From NCBI RefSeq assembly GCF_000003815.2, contig NC_049982.1, positions 22,917,835 to 22,981,834 on the forward strand: a stretch of 64,000 bases of DNA, read 5' to 3'. This stretch comes from Branchiostoma floridae. Its lineage: Eukaryota > Chordata > Leptocardii > Amphioxiformes > Branchiostomatidae. Each line of letters opens with the position of its first letter. Position 1 is the first letter of the stretch. A program made the translations under genes and the position numbers. Below, piece after piece: positions 12,031-23,860 of the stretch. Below the pieces are notes generated by a model, which had not been told where the DNA came from, did not search any database, and saw only the letters and a program-made list of their open reading frames with translations.

Positions 12031-13406
12031 CCGCACCTGGGGGAATTGCTATCGTATTGAGGTCACCTAACTTAGTGCCGAATCGTAGCCGCTCCAGACC
12101 CTTACAGTTGTAAGCTTCTAGCAATTCAGCCCCTGGCTGCAAAGAGAGAGTAGTCAACCCACCCAATAACAAATGTGACAGGTCCCTTAAGCTGGAGGTA
12201 CCGTATTTGAGGAGATCCGAGCGTTGATCATATTAAAGAGCCACTGCACGTATATAAGATAGTATGGGGATCTTCCCATTATGAGTAGATAAAACCTTAC
12301 AGCCCGGTCTTACCCAGCTTATACGTACAGCTTATGTGAATTCGAATCAAAGAAATCATGATACATGTACAAATGATAGAAGACTACATTACAATAGCAT
12401 TGCAACAGTTGTGCGAAGAAAGAAGGCATGATCAAAGGACTGTGATCAAAGGATCATGACATGAGCCGCTAATAGGGTTAATAAGCACCTGCACTAGAAT
12501 GATTCGCCTCTACTATACCCTAACGTGTGAAGGATCCGGATTAAGATGGTCAAATGAAAAGAGGATAAAGTAATATGAAATCTCCGGAAAATGGTAAGCC
12601 GATTTACAAGTCTGTAGTATTATACTTCTACTACTCTAGAATTAACCTCGGCCTTACGTGATTTTTTATTACGTGACTGCAATCAAATTAGTATAAAGCA
12701 ATAAGAAGTAATAAATTCGCTGTTTTGTGAAACTATGTCTATGGTCTTTATTACTTATAATAGTTGCAGGGTCGACGTCTGTGTGGCTGGTTGTATGTTT
12801 GTATTTTCCCTCCTGTGTTAATTTTTTTCTCAAACATTGTGCATTGTGCATACTTTTTTTTTACTTATAATAGTTACAGGGTCGACGTCTTCATACATGT
12901 GGCTAGTTGTATGTTTATATTTTCCCTTAAGTGATAAATTTCTGCTCAAACATTCAGCTTTCAGTTTTGTTATGGTAATTCATCACGAAGTCTGTGGGTA
13001 CAAAGAGCTTGAACCGCTTTAACACGCGGCTGTCGCTTACTCAGTACTGGCGCCACCGATGTCAAAAGATCTTCGTTCCTGGAAAAGAGATTTTTGTGGT
13101 AATGAGCTTTGTCTCTCTTTGTGACATCAGGATCAGTGGTGGACCTAGTGTCTTTTATTTCAAGTTAAGCGTCAATATATATACAAACAACAGGAATGGA
13201 TGTCTACGTGTGAAGCCTACTGGCCTTTGGGATTCTGCCCTGCCAATGCGAGAGAACTTAAACCTCCTGTAGTCAAACTAAGAGGGTGGTTGGCTTATTT
13301 ACAGACAACTTTGTCTTTACTTCGTCTTCATTTGAACCATTTTAGAGTTGTTCTATCATATCGATTCAGAGTTGTGTTTAAGTACCTGGTAAGCTCCAAA
13401 CTCAGT
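12031..13406. other. No recognised gene; contains a local direct repeat
   Basis: Only the roughly 110-bp direct repeat at 12748-12957 stands out. Open frames here are short and domain-free. Confidence 0.4.
12748..12957. repeat. Two-unit direct repeat of about 110 bp
   Basis: TTACTTATAATAGTTGCAGG with GTCGACGTCT and TTGTATGTTTGTATTTTCCC near 12748-12838 recurs, slightly changed, at 12862-12957; both units end in CTCAAACATT. A recent local duplication of unknown role. Confidence 0.8.
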
Positions 13407-13910
13407 GGTACCGCGTAGCGCAGTGGTAGCATGTGCGGATCTGCACCGAAAGGTGGCGGGTTCGAATCCGCCTGCCGTGCCACCGATCTTGTGCCCTTGG
13501 GAAAGGCACTTTACACGACTTTCCCCACTTTACTCAGGTGAGAGTGAGTACCTGACTTCGGCTAGGGCCGTCCCTCGGATAGGACGTTGAATGGAGGTCC
13601 CGTGTATGGGGAGAGTCACACCCCATGCACGTTAAAGACCTCCCACACGTGCGATGGTGCGGTGTGGATGGAGCAAACCATTCTGTCTGGAGTTGGTGAT
13701 TCACTACAAATCACCCGGACGGAGGCCTGGCGAACCTTCGTGTCGTACCAGCCACACAGTGATTACATCATTCACCATGCCCCGGAGAGGAGATTGCGCC
13801 ACCAGGGGACTATGCCTATTGATGCAGCACAACATGTTGTGCTGCCCCTACGGCTGATTAATCAGCCTACGGCTGATTAAAAGGCTATGGGATGAATGAA
13901 TGAATGAATC
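13407..13910 (+). mobile_element. tRNA-derived SINE, full-length copy
   Basis: The head resembles a tRNA gene: A-box-like TAGCGCAGTGGTAGC at 13416 and B box GGGTTCGAATCC at 13458, the pol III internal promoter. A core follows (TTGGGAAAGGCACTTTACAC, CCCTCGGATAGGACGTT, GAGGTCCCGTGTATGGGGAG, CATGCACGTTAAAGA) and a tail ending in GATGAATGAATGAATGAATC. It is not a functional tRNA because the sequence runs on into the SINE body. Related copies: 20535-21033, 47934-48417 and several fragments. Confidence 0.85.
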
Positions 13911-15114
13911 TCCAAATTCTGTCTCAGTCTCTGGCAAAATGCCGTCTGAAACGTCTGACCGTTTACAACCAGTTCCTTGCGTAACTTTAATCTTGCGTGC
14001 ATTGATGTTATTCCAGAACTACGTTTGATAAAAGCAAACATGTTTGTGAAACTAGTGGCAGTTACTAACGTCCAACAACTCATATCCGGATCATTAATCC
14101 GGTCATCAGATGTCCTGAAAAATATAAAAGGTTGTTTTTATCATAAAGTTTACGTGCTGATATATCATACAGTATTACCAAAAAAGTTAGTTTCAAGTTT
14201 TATCAGATATCTATCATACTTTATAGATTATAGTTATGTCATCAGCTTGTAATCCGCTATCATAGTTATAGAAAGGGGCCAGACAGATAGGTCGGATGAT
14301 AATGGACCGAGTTAACGCTTGAAGAGACTCCCCTCTATGAGCAAGTCAGAAGGCCGACGTTGAAAAAACGTGCCAGAGCGACGTGTCAGACACACCCGAC
14401 ATCAATCCAATTAGATCTCTCCTAATATTCTATTAACATTGTAGACAATATGATAGCTGGGATGCGTGATGAATTTTATTTAATCTTATTCAGTTTTATA
14501 AATCAGTAGGGGTATAAATTTTATGCTATCCTATTTATACGCCTACTGTTCTAAATAGTTATCCTACTGGATGCCATTCAAACTCATCCGTGTAATCAAT
14601 TCTTACGCTATTGCCTCTCATTTAATTTTTTCATTATCAGCCAAAGGCGAGCTTAGGGTGCTGTTATCATCAGACATTAAAGACATGAAAGTTGTCTTAC
14701 ATGCTTAGATCCTAAAATAGGTTTCACGTCTTCAAAGACACTATTGGTATGATCCCCAGATGGCTTATAGCAGCAGTCCCAGGCGTGAAAATACTCAAAA
14801 GATAGACCTTACTGTAGTGCGATTAAACATGCACCACTCTGACGGGGATTTCAACAGTGGTAAAGAGCAGAAGACGATGTCTTTTGAGGAAAGTCGCCCT
14901 CGCAGTTAACTCCGGCTATCTCAACTTACTACAGCCACGACCGAAACGACTTCAATGTGCTCTAGACAAATCCATATGGATCTTTGATCGTCCGGGCAAG
15001 AGATATCATAACGTGTTATGCATGTGATTCGGGAGTCACTCAGTCAAAATTGCGGATGGTCACGTAAAAAAATAGTTGATTGCGAATTCTTGCCTGGGTG
15101 CTAATTGCCGGTAA
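13911..15114. other. No recognised gene
   Basis: AT-rich; overlapping short frames at 13877-14252 show no domain. Nothing recognised. Confidence 0.4.
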
Positions 15115-15981
15115 GGCCACGTTGATTTGATTATATGGATGACATCCGCGCTCGCACCAACTTTCGGCCATTTCCGAAAAAAAAAGTTTTCGACCACACA
15201 ATAAATTGTGCAAAGCAGCTGTAAAATGAGGACAAATATTCCGTAGATTGAAAAAAAGTATCAGAAAACAGATAAATAATGCCATAGAATGCCAAAATGA
15301 ATCGTAAGTCAAAGAATAAGATGTGAAAGGACAGAAAGAAAAAATCTATTGTTGGTTGGGGGAGGTATAAGTACAGAAAATTCAGGTCCAGAGGATCATT
15401 TCCAGGTCCGGACATGAACCTGGACCTGATTGTCTGTGGAAACTTGAGAACTGGCAATACTCAAAACAATGGTAATTGGGCAATTTTGCTACAAAGGAAT
15501 CTGTTTGGTGGATTATTGGACTCCCACACTGCATTTTAAAATCCCATCTCCATGTAATAAAGGCTAACTGTCTCTGTACCTTTGACTGTAGAAACTTGGT
15601 ACAATTGACTATAAACTCTACTTGACTTCGCTCTTGTTGTCTTCTTGGCCCCCGGTTAGACCCCAAATGGCTGCCGACATAGTGTGTCCATTTTGTAATT
15701 GGCGAAAACTTTTCCTCTGTTTTTTTTTTTTCAGGTCTGTTTTTTTCGGATTGGTCCAAGAAGAAAAAAATGTTTTGCACCCGTATGATGCACTGGTCCC
15801 TACACCTAACTGTTGGTATACCATACTATGTGTGTTTAGTCCTATGTTCAACCTTCCTGGCCACTTTGATTTCATACTGAAGGCAACTTTTTTTTTGGCC
15901 AAACTTTCTTTTTATTCGCTCGCTCGCATCAGTTTTGGAGTTCCCGGAGGATGTCATCCATATAATCAAATCAACATGGCC
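15115..15981. mobile_element. Non-autonomous TIR transposon, Harbinger-like
   Basis: Bases 15115-15147 and 15949-15981 are inverted copies of one another, starting GGCCACGTTGATTTGATTAT, with one mismatch over 33 bases. The immediate flanks read TAA on both sides, matching the 3-bp TWA target duplication of PIF/Harbinger elements. The 867-bp interior has no transposase frame but carries a GGTCCAGG-rich stretch and poly-T tracts also found at 483-790 and 35040-35260. Superfamily assignment rests only on the TSD. Confidence 0.7.
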
Positions 15982-16876
15982 TAACATGAAACGAGGCAAA
16001 TGAACACATTATAGAATGTGTCTACTCTAGTCTTGAGGACATGAAAGTTCATCTGCCTCGCTAGCCATCATCATGAATAATTCCTGAATTGCAATGTCTA
16101 ACACACAGCCTCCTGGAGTAAACTGGTGCTGTTCAGGCAAATCCTTTAAGAACTTCAACTCCTTAGAGTACAGACGCAGTTTAGGAATCGTTCGTTAACT
16201 GTGTTTGAGAGCAGTCACTGTGCGAAACATTCTACCAGACTGAACATGCTTCGCATACGCTTGATGAACATGAAATGTACATTCGAATTCCCTTCATGCT
16301 ACAGCTGAAATTGGAGTCTCTCTCCGTCCATTTTACGTTTGATGACCAGTTCAGGAGAAGGCTCATCGACAGAGATGTCCACGGCAAACCACTTAAGCGA
16401 GCTGCAGTATCCTCTCATCATCACCCAGACGTGACGAAGTCTCCAATTGCATCTTCCTTCCCCTGAATGGCTGCCCGTGCAGTCTGCATTAGTATCTACC
16501 AGTGGATATCTGGCAGCTCGTATCGCCGTATCTCTAGAGTTGAAGACGTTAACGTTATTTATCAATTATACATGAGGACTTTTACAAACATTTCACTATC
16601 AATGATAAAAACTTCATTACAAAATATGAAGGGAAAGCTTCAGAAGAAAACATTAGCTGGATACACCTGACAAACGGAGATGAGGTATAACATTGAAATA
16701 ATGATACAAAAGTTCGTATTTGAGAGCATTATGGGACAGGAGTCACCAGATTTTTTACTATTATTTTTGAAAATAGCTAAGCACCTGATTGCTCAGTGCA
16801 CGTTATTTGATGACAGTGTGACGTTAGCAAACGGTCAAACGACTGGTAATTGGTAGCGGCCCCCGTCTTAGCTTGA
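15982..16876. other. No recognised gene
   Basis: Overlapping frames on opposite strands at 16275-16565 shadow each other and show no domain. Confidence 0.4.
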
Positions 16877-17150
16877 TTAACTTGCTGAGTCCTGATATTT
16901 AGCTTTCTTTACTCCCCTTACGAAATAAACTTGTTCAGATCCAAATATCTTGAGTTTGTCTAGTGAGTGACACATGTGGAGATGTTGAGATACTTCTGAA
17001 GCCACAGATTTGAATCGTCTGTGCTCTAGAAACCTTGTTTTCAAGGACCATTTGGTGTCTCCATGGTATGAAACCTCGGTTGATGTTGCCTTGACACTGA
17101 ATGTGTCACAACACATTTATCTTCTTCAGAGTGTTTTGTCTTTCGGGGAT
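16877..17150 (-). pseudogene. Penelope-like element GIY-YIG endonuclease relic
   Basis: The minus-strand frame ending at 16877 contains WSLKTRFLEHRR, SEVSQHLHMCHSLDKLKI and FVRGVKKAKY. These match the C-terminal GIY-YIG nuclease of reverse-transcriptase elements (family pattern: YIGET..SLKTR..EHRR, SEVSQHIH, DKVKIL, RGVKEA). The YIG itself has decayed to YHGDT and the frame is broken upstream. No reverse-transcriptase core is seen beside it. Confidence 0.7.
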
Positions 17151-18767
17151 ACAACCAGGTTTCCCTGCAGGTTTGACAAATGTACTTCCTCTGTGTAAAG
17201 ATCCTCCTGAGCGGGTGGAAAAAGCCCTTTACCAACTCTTGTTTTTCCGCGGTGTCCCCCGATGCCCCTACTTGTACGTACTCAGGCGGTTAGAAACTTG
17301 TGAATGACCCGTCGAGGGTAACTAGACTGTTGATTTGAGGGCCTGAGTGACGTGGCTTTCCTGGCTACTCTGTCCAGAGGACTGTTGTTGATGGTGCTAA
17401 CTGTATGAATCAAGTATCACTCAGTTTGAATTGTTGAGGAAAGTTAGAGATAACTCTAACTACCAACATTGAGATCTCTATCCCTGTTAGTGTCCTGACA
17501 GTGGATCTTATCCTAATGTGATCCGTCTGCAGCAGTTTAAGTATCCAAAAAAAGTGACGATCTGTCCTATCTTTTTCATAACTGCTGTCAAGATCCTAAC
17601 ATTTAAATTAAATCTGCTGCATCTCTGATTGTTCTATTTCATGTTACATTTCGCAGCAGCCACCAGGTATAAATACCGATCGTAGCACAGCGTCTACCGT
17701 AATAAAGTTTGCTGAGATTCCTCCAAGAGATCTTCATCCAATTTTGCTGTTTGTTGTCAAAATTGTCCGTGATTTGCTATAAAGGAAACAAAGACGTGGT
17801 AATGGATCGTCTTTTTCCATCCATGAAGGATACAATGAATGTAGATATGAGAGCTAGTGAAGGCTGCCAAGCAGTTACAAACGATGATCCGATGTAATTT
17901 GTCTCTGATGTCTCAAACGCAATGCACCATCCAAAAATTCAGCTGATGGAACTGTTCAATGGAGTTTGAGAGACATGTCGATGCAATGTTTAGATTGCTG
18001 GTACAAATATATGCAGTCAGACATATGTGAACAAACAAGAATGAATGTGACTCATTCTCCATTAATAACGGACTCAAAACGACAGTTATGTAATTATAGC
18101 AACCTTAATCATGATAATAGTAACTCTACATTGTCCTAATTAATTTCCATGAAGTTATGAGTACGAAGTACAATTATACACAACAGAATTGATATGCTTA
18201 ATTGTATTTTCTCGCAAAACAATACGTTTAGAGTGTCTTTATATATTCATGGTTTATGAGATTACATTATTACCCTCCTTGAGCAGCAACAGACGCCATT
18301 TCTTAAAACTTAACCTTGTTTGACTCACCTTAGGGTACTATGCTGTACAAAACCGTAGCAAATGTTTCGTAGAAATGCCCATGCGGTATGACATTTGTTT
18401 CTGCAATCGATGTTACTGTACACGATTCACCTGACAGTATGGCCCTTGCTGCCCCTGGGCATTCATAACTACCAGCCTTTCCTGGAAGTACACACCAAAG
18501 TAATATTGATGAAGCTTGATTTTCCAGGAGAGACCAAGAGCATATTGAATGAATGGATGAACGAATTTATGAATGAATGCTTTATTTGATCCTTATGATC
18601 AGATAAAATTACGTCGCAGCAATAGGATGAATTGTATACTTTTTTACATTTTAAAACTTAATATCGGTGCATTAAGCAAATCACAGGTAATAATATTTAA
18701 AGTTACTGATGACGATATTTGTACTCTTAATATCAAAAGAAAATAATATCAGATATGAAATATTCAG
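17151..18767. other. No recognised gene
   Basis: A TATAAATA word occurs near 17668 with no gene attached. The ATGAATGAATGC stretch near 18570 resembles SINE or LINE tail sequence. Confidence 0.35.
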
Positions 18768-19290
18768 GATATATTTTCAGTAGCGTTTGTCCGTCTGTCA
18801 ACAAGATAACTCATGAACGGCTAGATGAATTGCTTTTGTGTTTTGGTAGGGTGTGACGAGAACTGAATATGATTAGATTTTGGGTCCTCCAGCAGCTTAC
18901 CTAGGTACTACAGCAGATCTTCTAATTTTTATATCTGTTGTTCTGGACATGCTATGCTCACACTTTTCGAATTAGATACATAATATGCAAATAAGGACCT
19001 CATTTCCATATTTCATAATGACATTCTATAATCTAATTGCTTTCCTAACTTAACTCTAATAGAGAAAATACGTGTAATTCGTGACATGGCAGGTGGAACA
19101 TAAACCAAACATGCAAATAAGGGACTGATTTGCAAAATAAGTACAAACTGGCAAAACCGATTGATGATAAATGATGGGAACTTGTGACGTGTGAGTTAGT
19201 TGAAGGTAACTTTCACCCTGTATAAATTATGTAAATGTATAAGTCATTTGCAACTGCATCAAATCTATTTCTTGAGGTCGCCGAACTCTA
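18768..19290. repeat. Interspersed repeat, AACAAGATAACTC family
   Basis: Shares ordered blocks with 42832-43885: AACAAGATAACTCA, AACGGCT-GATG, TTGGTAGGGTGTGA, GATTAGATTTTGGG, and a common right end GAGGTCGCCGAACTCTA. This copy is about half the length of the other. Confidence 0.75.
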
Positions 19291-19869
19291 TGTTTCTACA
19301 TTTTTCTTCTAACATTTGGTACAATTTTCTCCTATCGTAGTCTAACATCTATTATAATTTCCAGGGGCATATTTCCACCCAATGTCATTTCAGTTCACCT
19401 CTCCATAGTTTAACGTCGTGACAATCTCTCACTCGCATCCATATTTAGTAGTCGCCACGGCACTAAATGCAGCCATTTCCTAGAAAATGACGCGACCTTT
19501 TTGGTCAGTAGAGCTTCAAACGCCACAAACACGTACGTCAGTACGCCGTTGTGGATAGTTCCGATAATGGCAGTGTGTCTGGTAACCTCTGTGGGTCGGT
19601 CACGGTGAAATGTCATGCTCAGACTAAACTCACTGAAGTTTGATGAAGTTTGTAGCTGGCAAGTTGTAAAACACTTTCCAACACAAAAACACACAAAGGA
19701 ACGACTATACAAAACACTGTACGCATAGCAGTACATGGCCATGCAGAAGGGATAGGTTTAGGCCGGTGCACACGGAATGACACCTTCTCTTATCGTACAG
19801 AGTGTATTTTTCGGCCTTTAACGTGATTAATGTGTTGTCCTCCTTAAAAAGGCGGCCCCAGCAGGTTTC
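19291..19869. other. No recognised gene
   Basis: A 110-codon minus-strand frame (19742-19410) has no domain or signal and is not called. Confidence 0.4.
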
Positions 19870-19985
19870 TAATTTTCTTTTCCCCTCGCACAGTTGTTGA
19901 TTGGAATCGGCTACCGGGCCATATTACCCAGGACCCGACAGTTGATGCCTTTAAGGCCGGTTTGGCCTGCTTGCGCATGCCCTAA
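19870..19985 (+). pseudogene. Non-LTR retrotransposon, C-terminal end of reverse-transcriptase ORF
   Basis: The plus frame reads VVDWNRLPGHITQDPTVDAF, then KAGLACLRMP and a TAA at 19983-19985. The pattern (V-x-WN-x-LP...V-x-x-F-K...) is the usual last segment of CR1/Jockey-type LINE ORF2 proteins. Only the last 30-odd codons are recognisable, as expected of a 5'-truncated insertion. Confidence 0.75.
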
Positions 19986-20230
19986 TCCGCAAGCCGCACA
20001 CTTTTCGCTCCCGGCCGGGCCCCAGTTTGGAAATGTGACGTAGATTGGAAGACTCCGGTCCTATGCTGGGCACGGCATCTCGGTTGGGGCTGCACTCGTC
20101 GCCCGAAGGGACATAATATGGGGTACCGTGTTCGGGGTACCTCAAGCACGTTAAGGGGAGGGAGGGAGGTTCTTGTTCTTGTACTGGATAACACCCCTCA
20201 TTTGTGTTGGGGCAAACCATCCAGGGTGTA
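19986..20230 (+). mobile_element. LINE 3' untranslated region with SINE-like core
   Basis: Follows the LINE stop codon. GAAGGGACATAATATGGGGT, CCGTGTTCGGGG and AGCACGTTAAGGGGAG, then GGGGCAAACCATCC, line up in order with the SINE core (GGATAGGACGTTGAATGGAG, CCCGTGTATGGGGAG, GCACGTTAAAGA, GGAGCAAACCATTC). This fits SINEs that borrow a partner LINE's 3' region for priming. The alternative is a decayed SINE lying next to the LINE. Confidence 0.5.
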
Positions 20231-20532
20231 GTGCTGCTGTTTATTGACCGTTCCTCAGGTGTTGCAACACCTCTTCCTTAAATTTAACGGGATTAGCTTG
20301 AAGGGTGGTTGTATATGGCAGAGTATTCAAATCGATAGTGGTTCTTGGGAAATATGAATGTTTTAGACAGTCTTTATTAGTCAGATGGGACTGGCTACTT
20401 AAACAACAATAAAACTTGTTGCCCTATGTGTCACTAGGCACTACAGGGGTCCAAACGAACTTTGTTTCTTGAAGCTTAAGCCAAACACGACGTCTGAGTA
20501 GCGTCGTCAAGATGGTTCAGTGCCTCTCCTTT

Positions 20533-20534
<2 letters not shown>

Positions 20535-20565
<31 letters not shown>

Positions 20566-21033
20566 CAATGGTCACCTCGTAACAAGGCCTGAAGGCCACT
20601 CAATGTTACGGGTTACATGATTGGAACTGTAACAGCAACTCTTCGCCCTAGGTCAGAAACATCATGATTGAGACCAGCCCAATTGCTCACTATGAGTGAG
20701 GACTAACTGACCCAATAGGCGAAGCAGGGGTTACGAGGGCTGCTCGGGAGATTCCCTACCCCTATTTTGGCCGGGATGGTTTGATCCGCTCGGGTGGATG
20801 TTCGCACATGTGGCGGGTTCTTTAACGTGCATAGGGTATGACTCTCCCCATACACGGGACCTCCATTTAACGTCCTATCCGAGGGACGACTCATTTTTCA
20901 CTTGAGTAAAGTGAGGAAAGTCGTGTAAAGTGCCTTTCCCAAGGGCACAAGACCGGCAACACGGTATGCGGATTCGAACCGGCGACCTCTCGGTCACGGG
21001 CCGAATACACTACCACTGTGCTACGCGGCCCCA
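20535..21033 (-). mobile_element. tRNA-derived SINE with poly-A tail
   Basis: Read on the minus strand from 21033: a GGGGCCGCGTAGCACAGTGG head, B box GGTTCGAATCC, the shared core (CTTGGGAAAGGCACTTTACA, GTCCCTCGGATAGGACGTT), then a unique 3' part with the hairpin-like GGCCTTCAGGCC, ending in 28 A residues (plus-strand T run 20535-20562). The uninterrupted A tail suggests a fairly recent insertion. The 3' half differs from the copies at 13407 and 47934. Confidence 0.85.
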
Positions 21034-23039
21034 CTAGTTAGACGTGATCTAATTGTCCAGACGCTCGGTGAGTCATACAAGCTTTCAGAGAGTTTTTTGA
21101 TCATGAGTAGAGTCTCTTGTACTTTACAGGCTTAATTAGTTGGCGGGCGTGGCGTGAGTAATTTGTTTAAGAAGTTAGCCGGCCAAAGAAGCCTTAGTTG
21201 ACCCCGCCAAGTCTGGAAAACTCGGCAGCTTCTGTGACGTCCACAGTAGAGACGGGAAGATCCGGCATGTAGGAAGAGAACGCTGACTGCTCGGTGGTAA
21301 CCCCGTGTTTGGTCACGAGATTGTAAATAACTCTTGGCTTTATGAAAGGCTATTGACATTGAGAATAGCCTTACATCCTCCATAGTATGATCTAGCGATC
21401 TTTTGACCCGTATTTTCTTTTTTAGTCCTTCTATTGCTGACTGTTTGCATGATGAATCGATGATGCACGTTTGCATCGTCAAAAAGTCGTGCAATTCCAG
21501 GTTATAAACCTCTTCCGAATTGATTATGCTTCTCTTCGGACGAAAACATTGGAATTTTTATGAGGGCATTACAACATCAGATATGCTGTACGATATATCG
21601 TCACAAAGTTTGTCTCGCCATTGGAGGCAACGGCGTCTCTAAATTATACAGAAAAAAAGGAAAGTTATCTTTTCATGACAAGACTTTTAATTTCGGCTCC
21701 CACTAGTCCTACCGTATTTTGTTTGTAATTCATCACATACATCATTACAGTACAACGTTTTATAATAAGTTAAATTTATTTATTGATATTCCGTGCCACA
21801 AACCGGGTGATTATGGGGAAACCTCAACTGAAGGTCTTCGTCTGTATATAAAAGATACTCTTTAATGTGACAATATACCCGCTTCTGCTGTTGAGTATTC
21901 CTCTAGTACTATTCCATACTCATTCTGTTTGCCATACCGTGCACTACTACACAAACGATAAACATCCGATCAAGTACTTATAATAAATGCTGTGTTCCGT
22001 TTCGTTTTTCCTTTAAATTCTCAGCTTCGTTCGACTGACACATCACATCTTGACAGACTATTGTCAGTCACTGATGGATATGTGTACCTATACTTCGTGT
22101 ACACTCCAGGTGCATCGATTGTTGAGTTTGACTTCAAATGTACTGGGTAATGATTCTTGGGGGAGCGACAAGCTTAAGACGACTTTCCTAATCATTTGCC
22201 AAGCTACAAGCTTTGCAGCGGTCTCTAGCGAAATAAATCACGTTGACAGATTTGAGCCTGCAGATTTTCTAATTTGAAATATGCAAAACGCATCATATAC
22301 GCCGGGGATACATACATGTACAATGGCTGAAGCGTGCAAATCTAGCTGTTTAGCAATTTGACCGAATTTTCGAAATAATCTCAGTTAAAGATGACGTACC
22401 TTGTAGATATCTTAACGTTATATCTCTGCTTTGAATATTGTAGATAGTATTACGCCAGTATTCGCATCTCTGGCCAAGGCTTTGCTATCTTGTATTCTTC
22501 ACATGTCATCGGCATGATTTTAAATAAAAACTCACTCATGATCATGAGCTTAAGCTTGTTGTGGAGCATTGATCCCCGCCTGGACCACCTTGGAGCTTTT
22601 TTTGTTACTACAGGGGCTTATTTTGTTTCAGTGATTAAATGAGAATAGTTCAAGAGTGGCTCGACGGATTCTTTTTGTTCCTCTGTGTTACGTTCGTTCA
22701 TCTTCTGTCAGGGGGCGCTGTTGTCAGGGGCACCGATGATATATAACGGGTAACCAGAAAAGTACGCCGCTCTGAGGTGCGCTATATCTACAGGTGCAAT
22801 CAAATGCATGCAAACTTCAATCGCTCAGTGACCTTAGCCTCAATGAGTAATATCTCTCAACTCCAGGTTCGTTGATTTTGATCGTATCATTAATCATTAC
22901 TCGGTTACATGTTTGGGGACGAGCAGGAATGATTTTATTGCTTGCAAGTGGAGTGCTGATTCTTTAAGTTCGGAGATTTAACAAACCGCACGGGACTTTA
23001 AGCATGCTCATCAAATCTTCAGTGACGCTAAAAAATTTA
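21034..23039. other. No recognised gene
   Basis: Short frames at 21132-21494 (-) and 22050-22277 (+) have no domain. Nothing else is seen. Confidence 0.4.
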
Positions 23040-23640
23040 GGGCACAGGAAAAGGAACTCTGTAATGATATATCTGACTTCAAGTCAAAAGATCGCTTTTA
23101 GGGCATGTCAGATATAATGAGTAAATGTAAAGACAGCTGTAGTTGTACCAATTCGCTTGTCAGCAGAAAAAATCGACTGTACAATGATTATAAAATGTCC
23201 CTCTTTCGATGTTTATTGGTCTAATAACAACATGTCTGTGCCACTATAGTCACACGTTTTCGGTAATAATGAATAGTCTGTCGACCTAGGCGAGAGAATC
23301 TGGTTCTAATAGGAGTTAGATTAAAAGTCCTTCATTGTAGGCTGATGGGTCTACTACTGTATACGAAGTTTTATTATCAACAAATGTAATTTCATTGGTA
23401 ATTAGATTAGAAGTTCTTAATTCTAGGCTGATGGGTCTCCTGTATACAAAATTGATAACCAAACAATTGATTATGTTTCAAAATATAATTTCATTGGTAG
23501 TTAGATTAGAAGTCCACAATTCTAGGCTGATGGGTCTCCTGTATACAAAATTCATTACGAAGATATTGATTGTCTATCTTTGAAAATATTATTTCATTGG
23601 TTGTTGTATACAAAATTTCATTATGAAAACATTGGTTGTC
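23040..23640. repeat. Flanking duplication R1 with internal short repeats
   Basis: A block upstream of the plus-strand LRR gene that recurs in the same orientation downstream of it (26875-28060). Shared words include CCCTCTTTCGATGTTTATTG, GTCTGTCGACCTAGGCGAGA and TTATTATCAACAAA. It ends in three to four decayed units of roughly 110 bp built on TTAGATTAGAAGTCC, AATTCTAGGCTGATGGGTCT and GTATACAAAATT. Confidence 0.85.
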
Positions 23641-23860
23641 TGGTTTACAATCTGGTTTTTATGCTTGAGCACTCGTGTTTGGCTACTCGAAAGGTACAGG
23701 TAGTGTGTAAGCGGCCAATTCAGGAAAGCAGCTATTTGCTGGTGTTTATGTGTGTATCTATGTTGAAAACATTTAATACTAGGTTTTAGTTGACGGATAA
23801 AGCTTCTTCTGGGCACTAGCTTGTAACTGTTGACTGATTTGAGATTGTGATATTGTCATT

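Noticed and set aside
13407-13480. A functional tRNA gene (A and B boxes present)
   Set aside because: The head runs on into a repeated SINE body and the same head recurs in several copies; a full cloverleaf was not evident.
19410-19742. 110-codon minus-strand frame
   Set aside because: No recognisable domain; Cys- and Phe-rich start looks random.
21132-21494. 120-codon minus-strand frame
   Set aside because: No motif, and the start is not supported.
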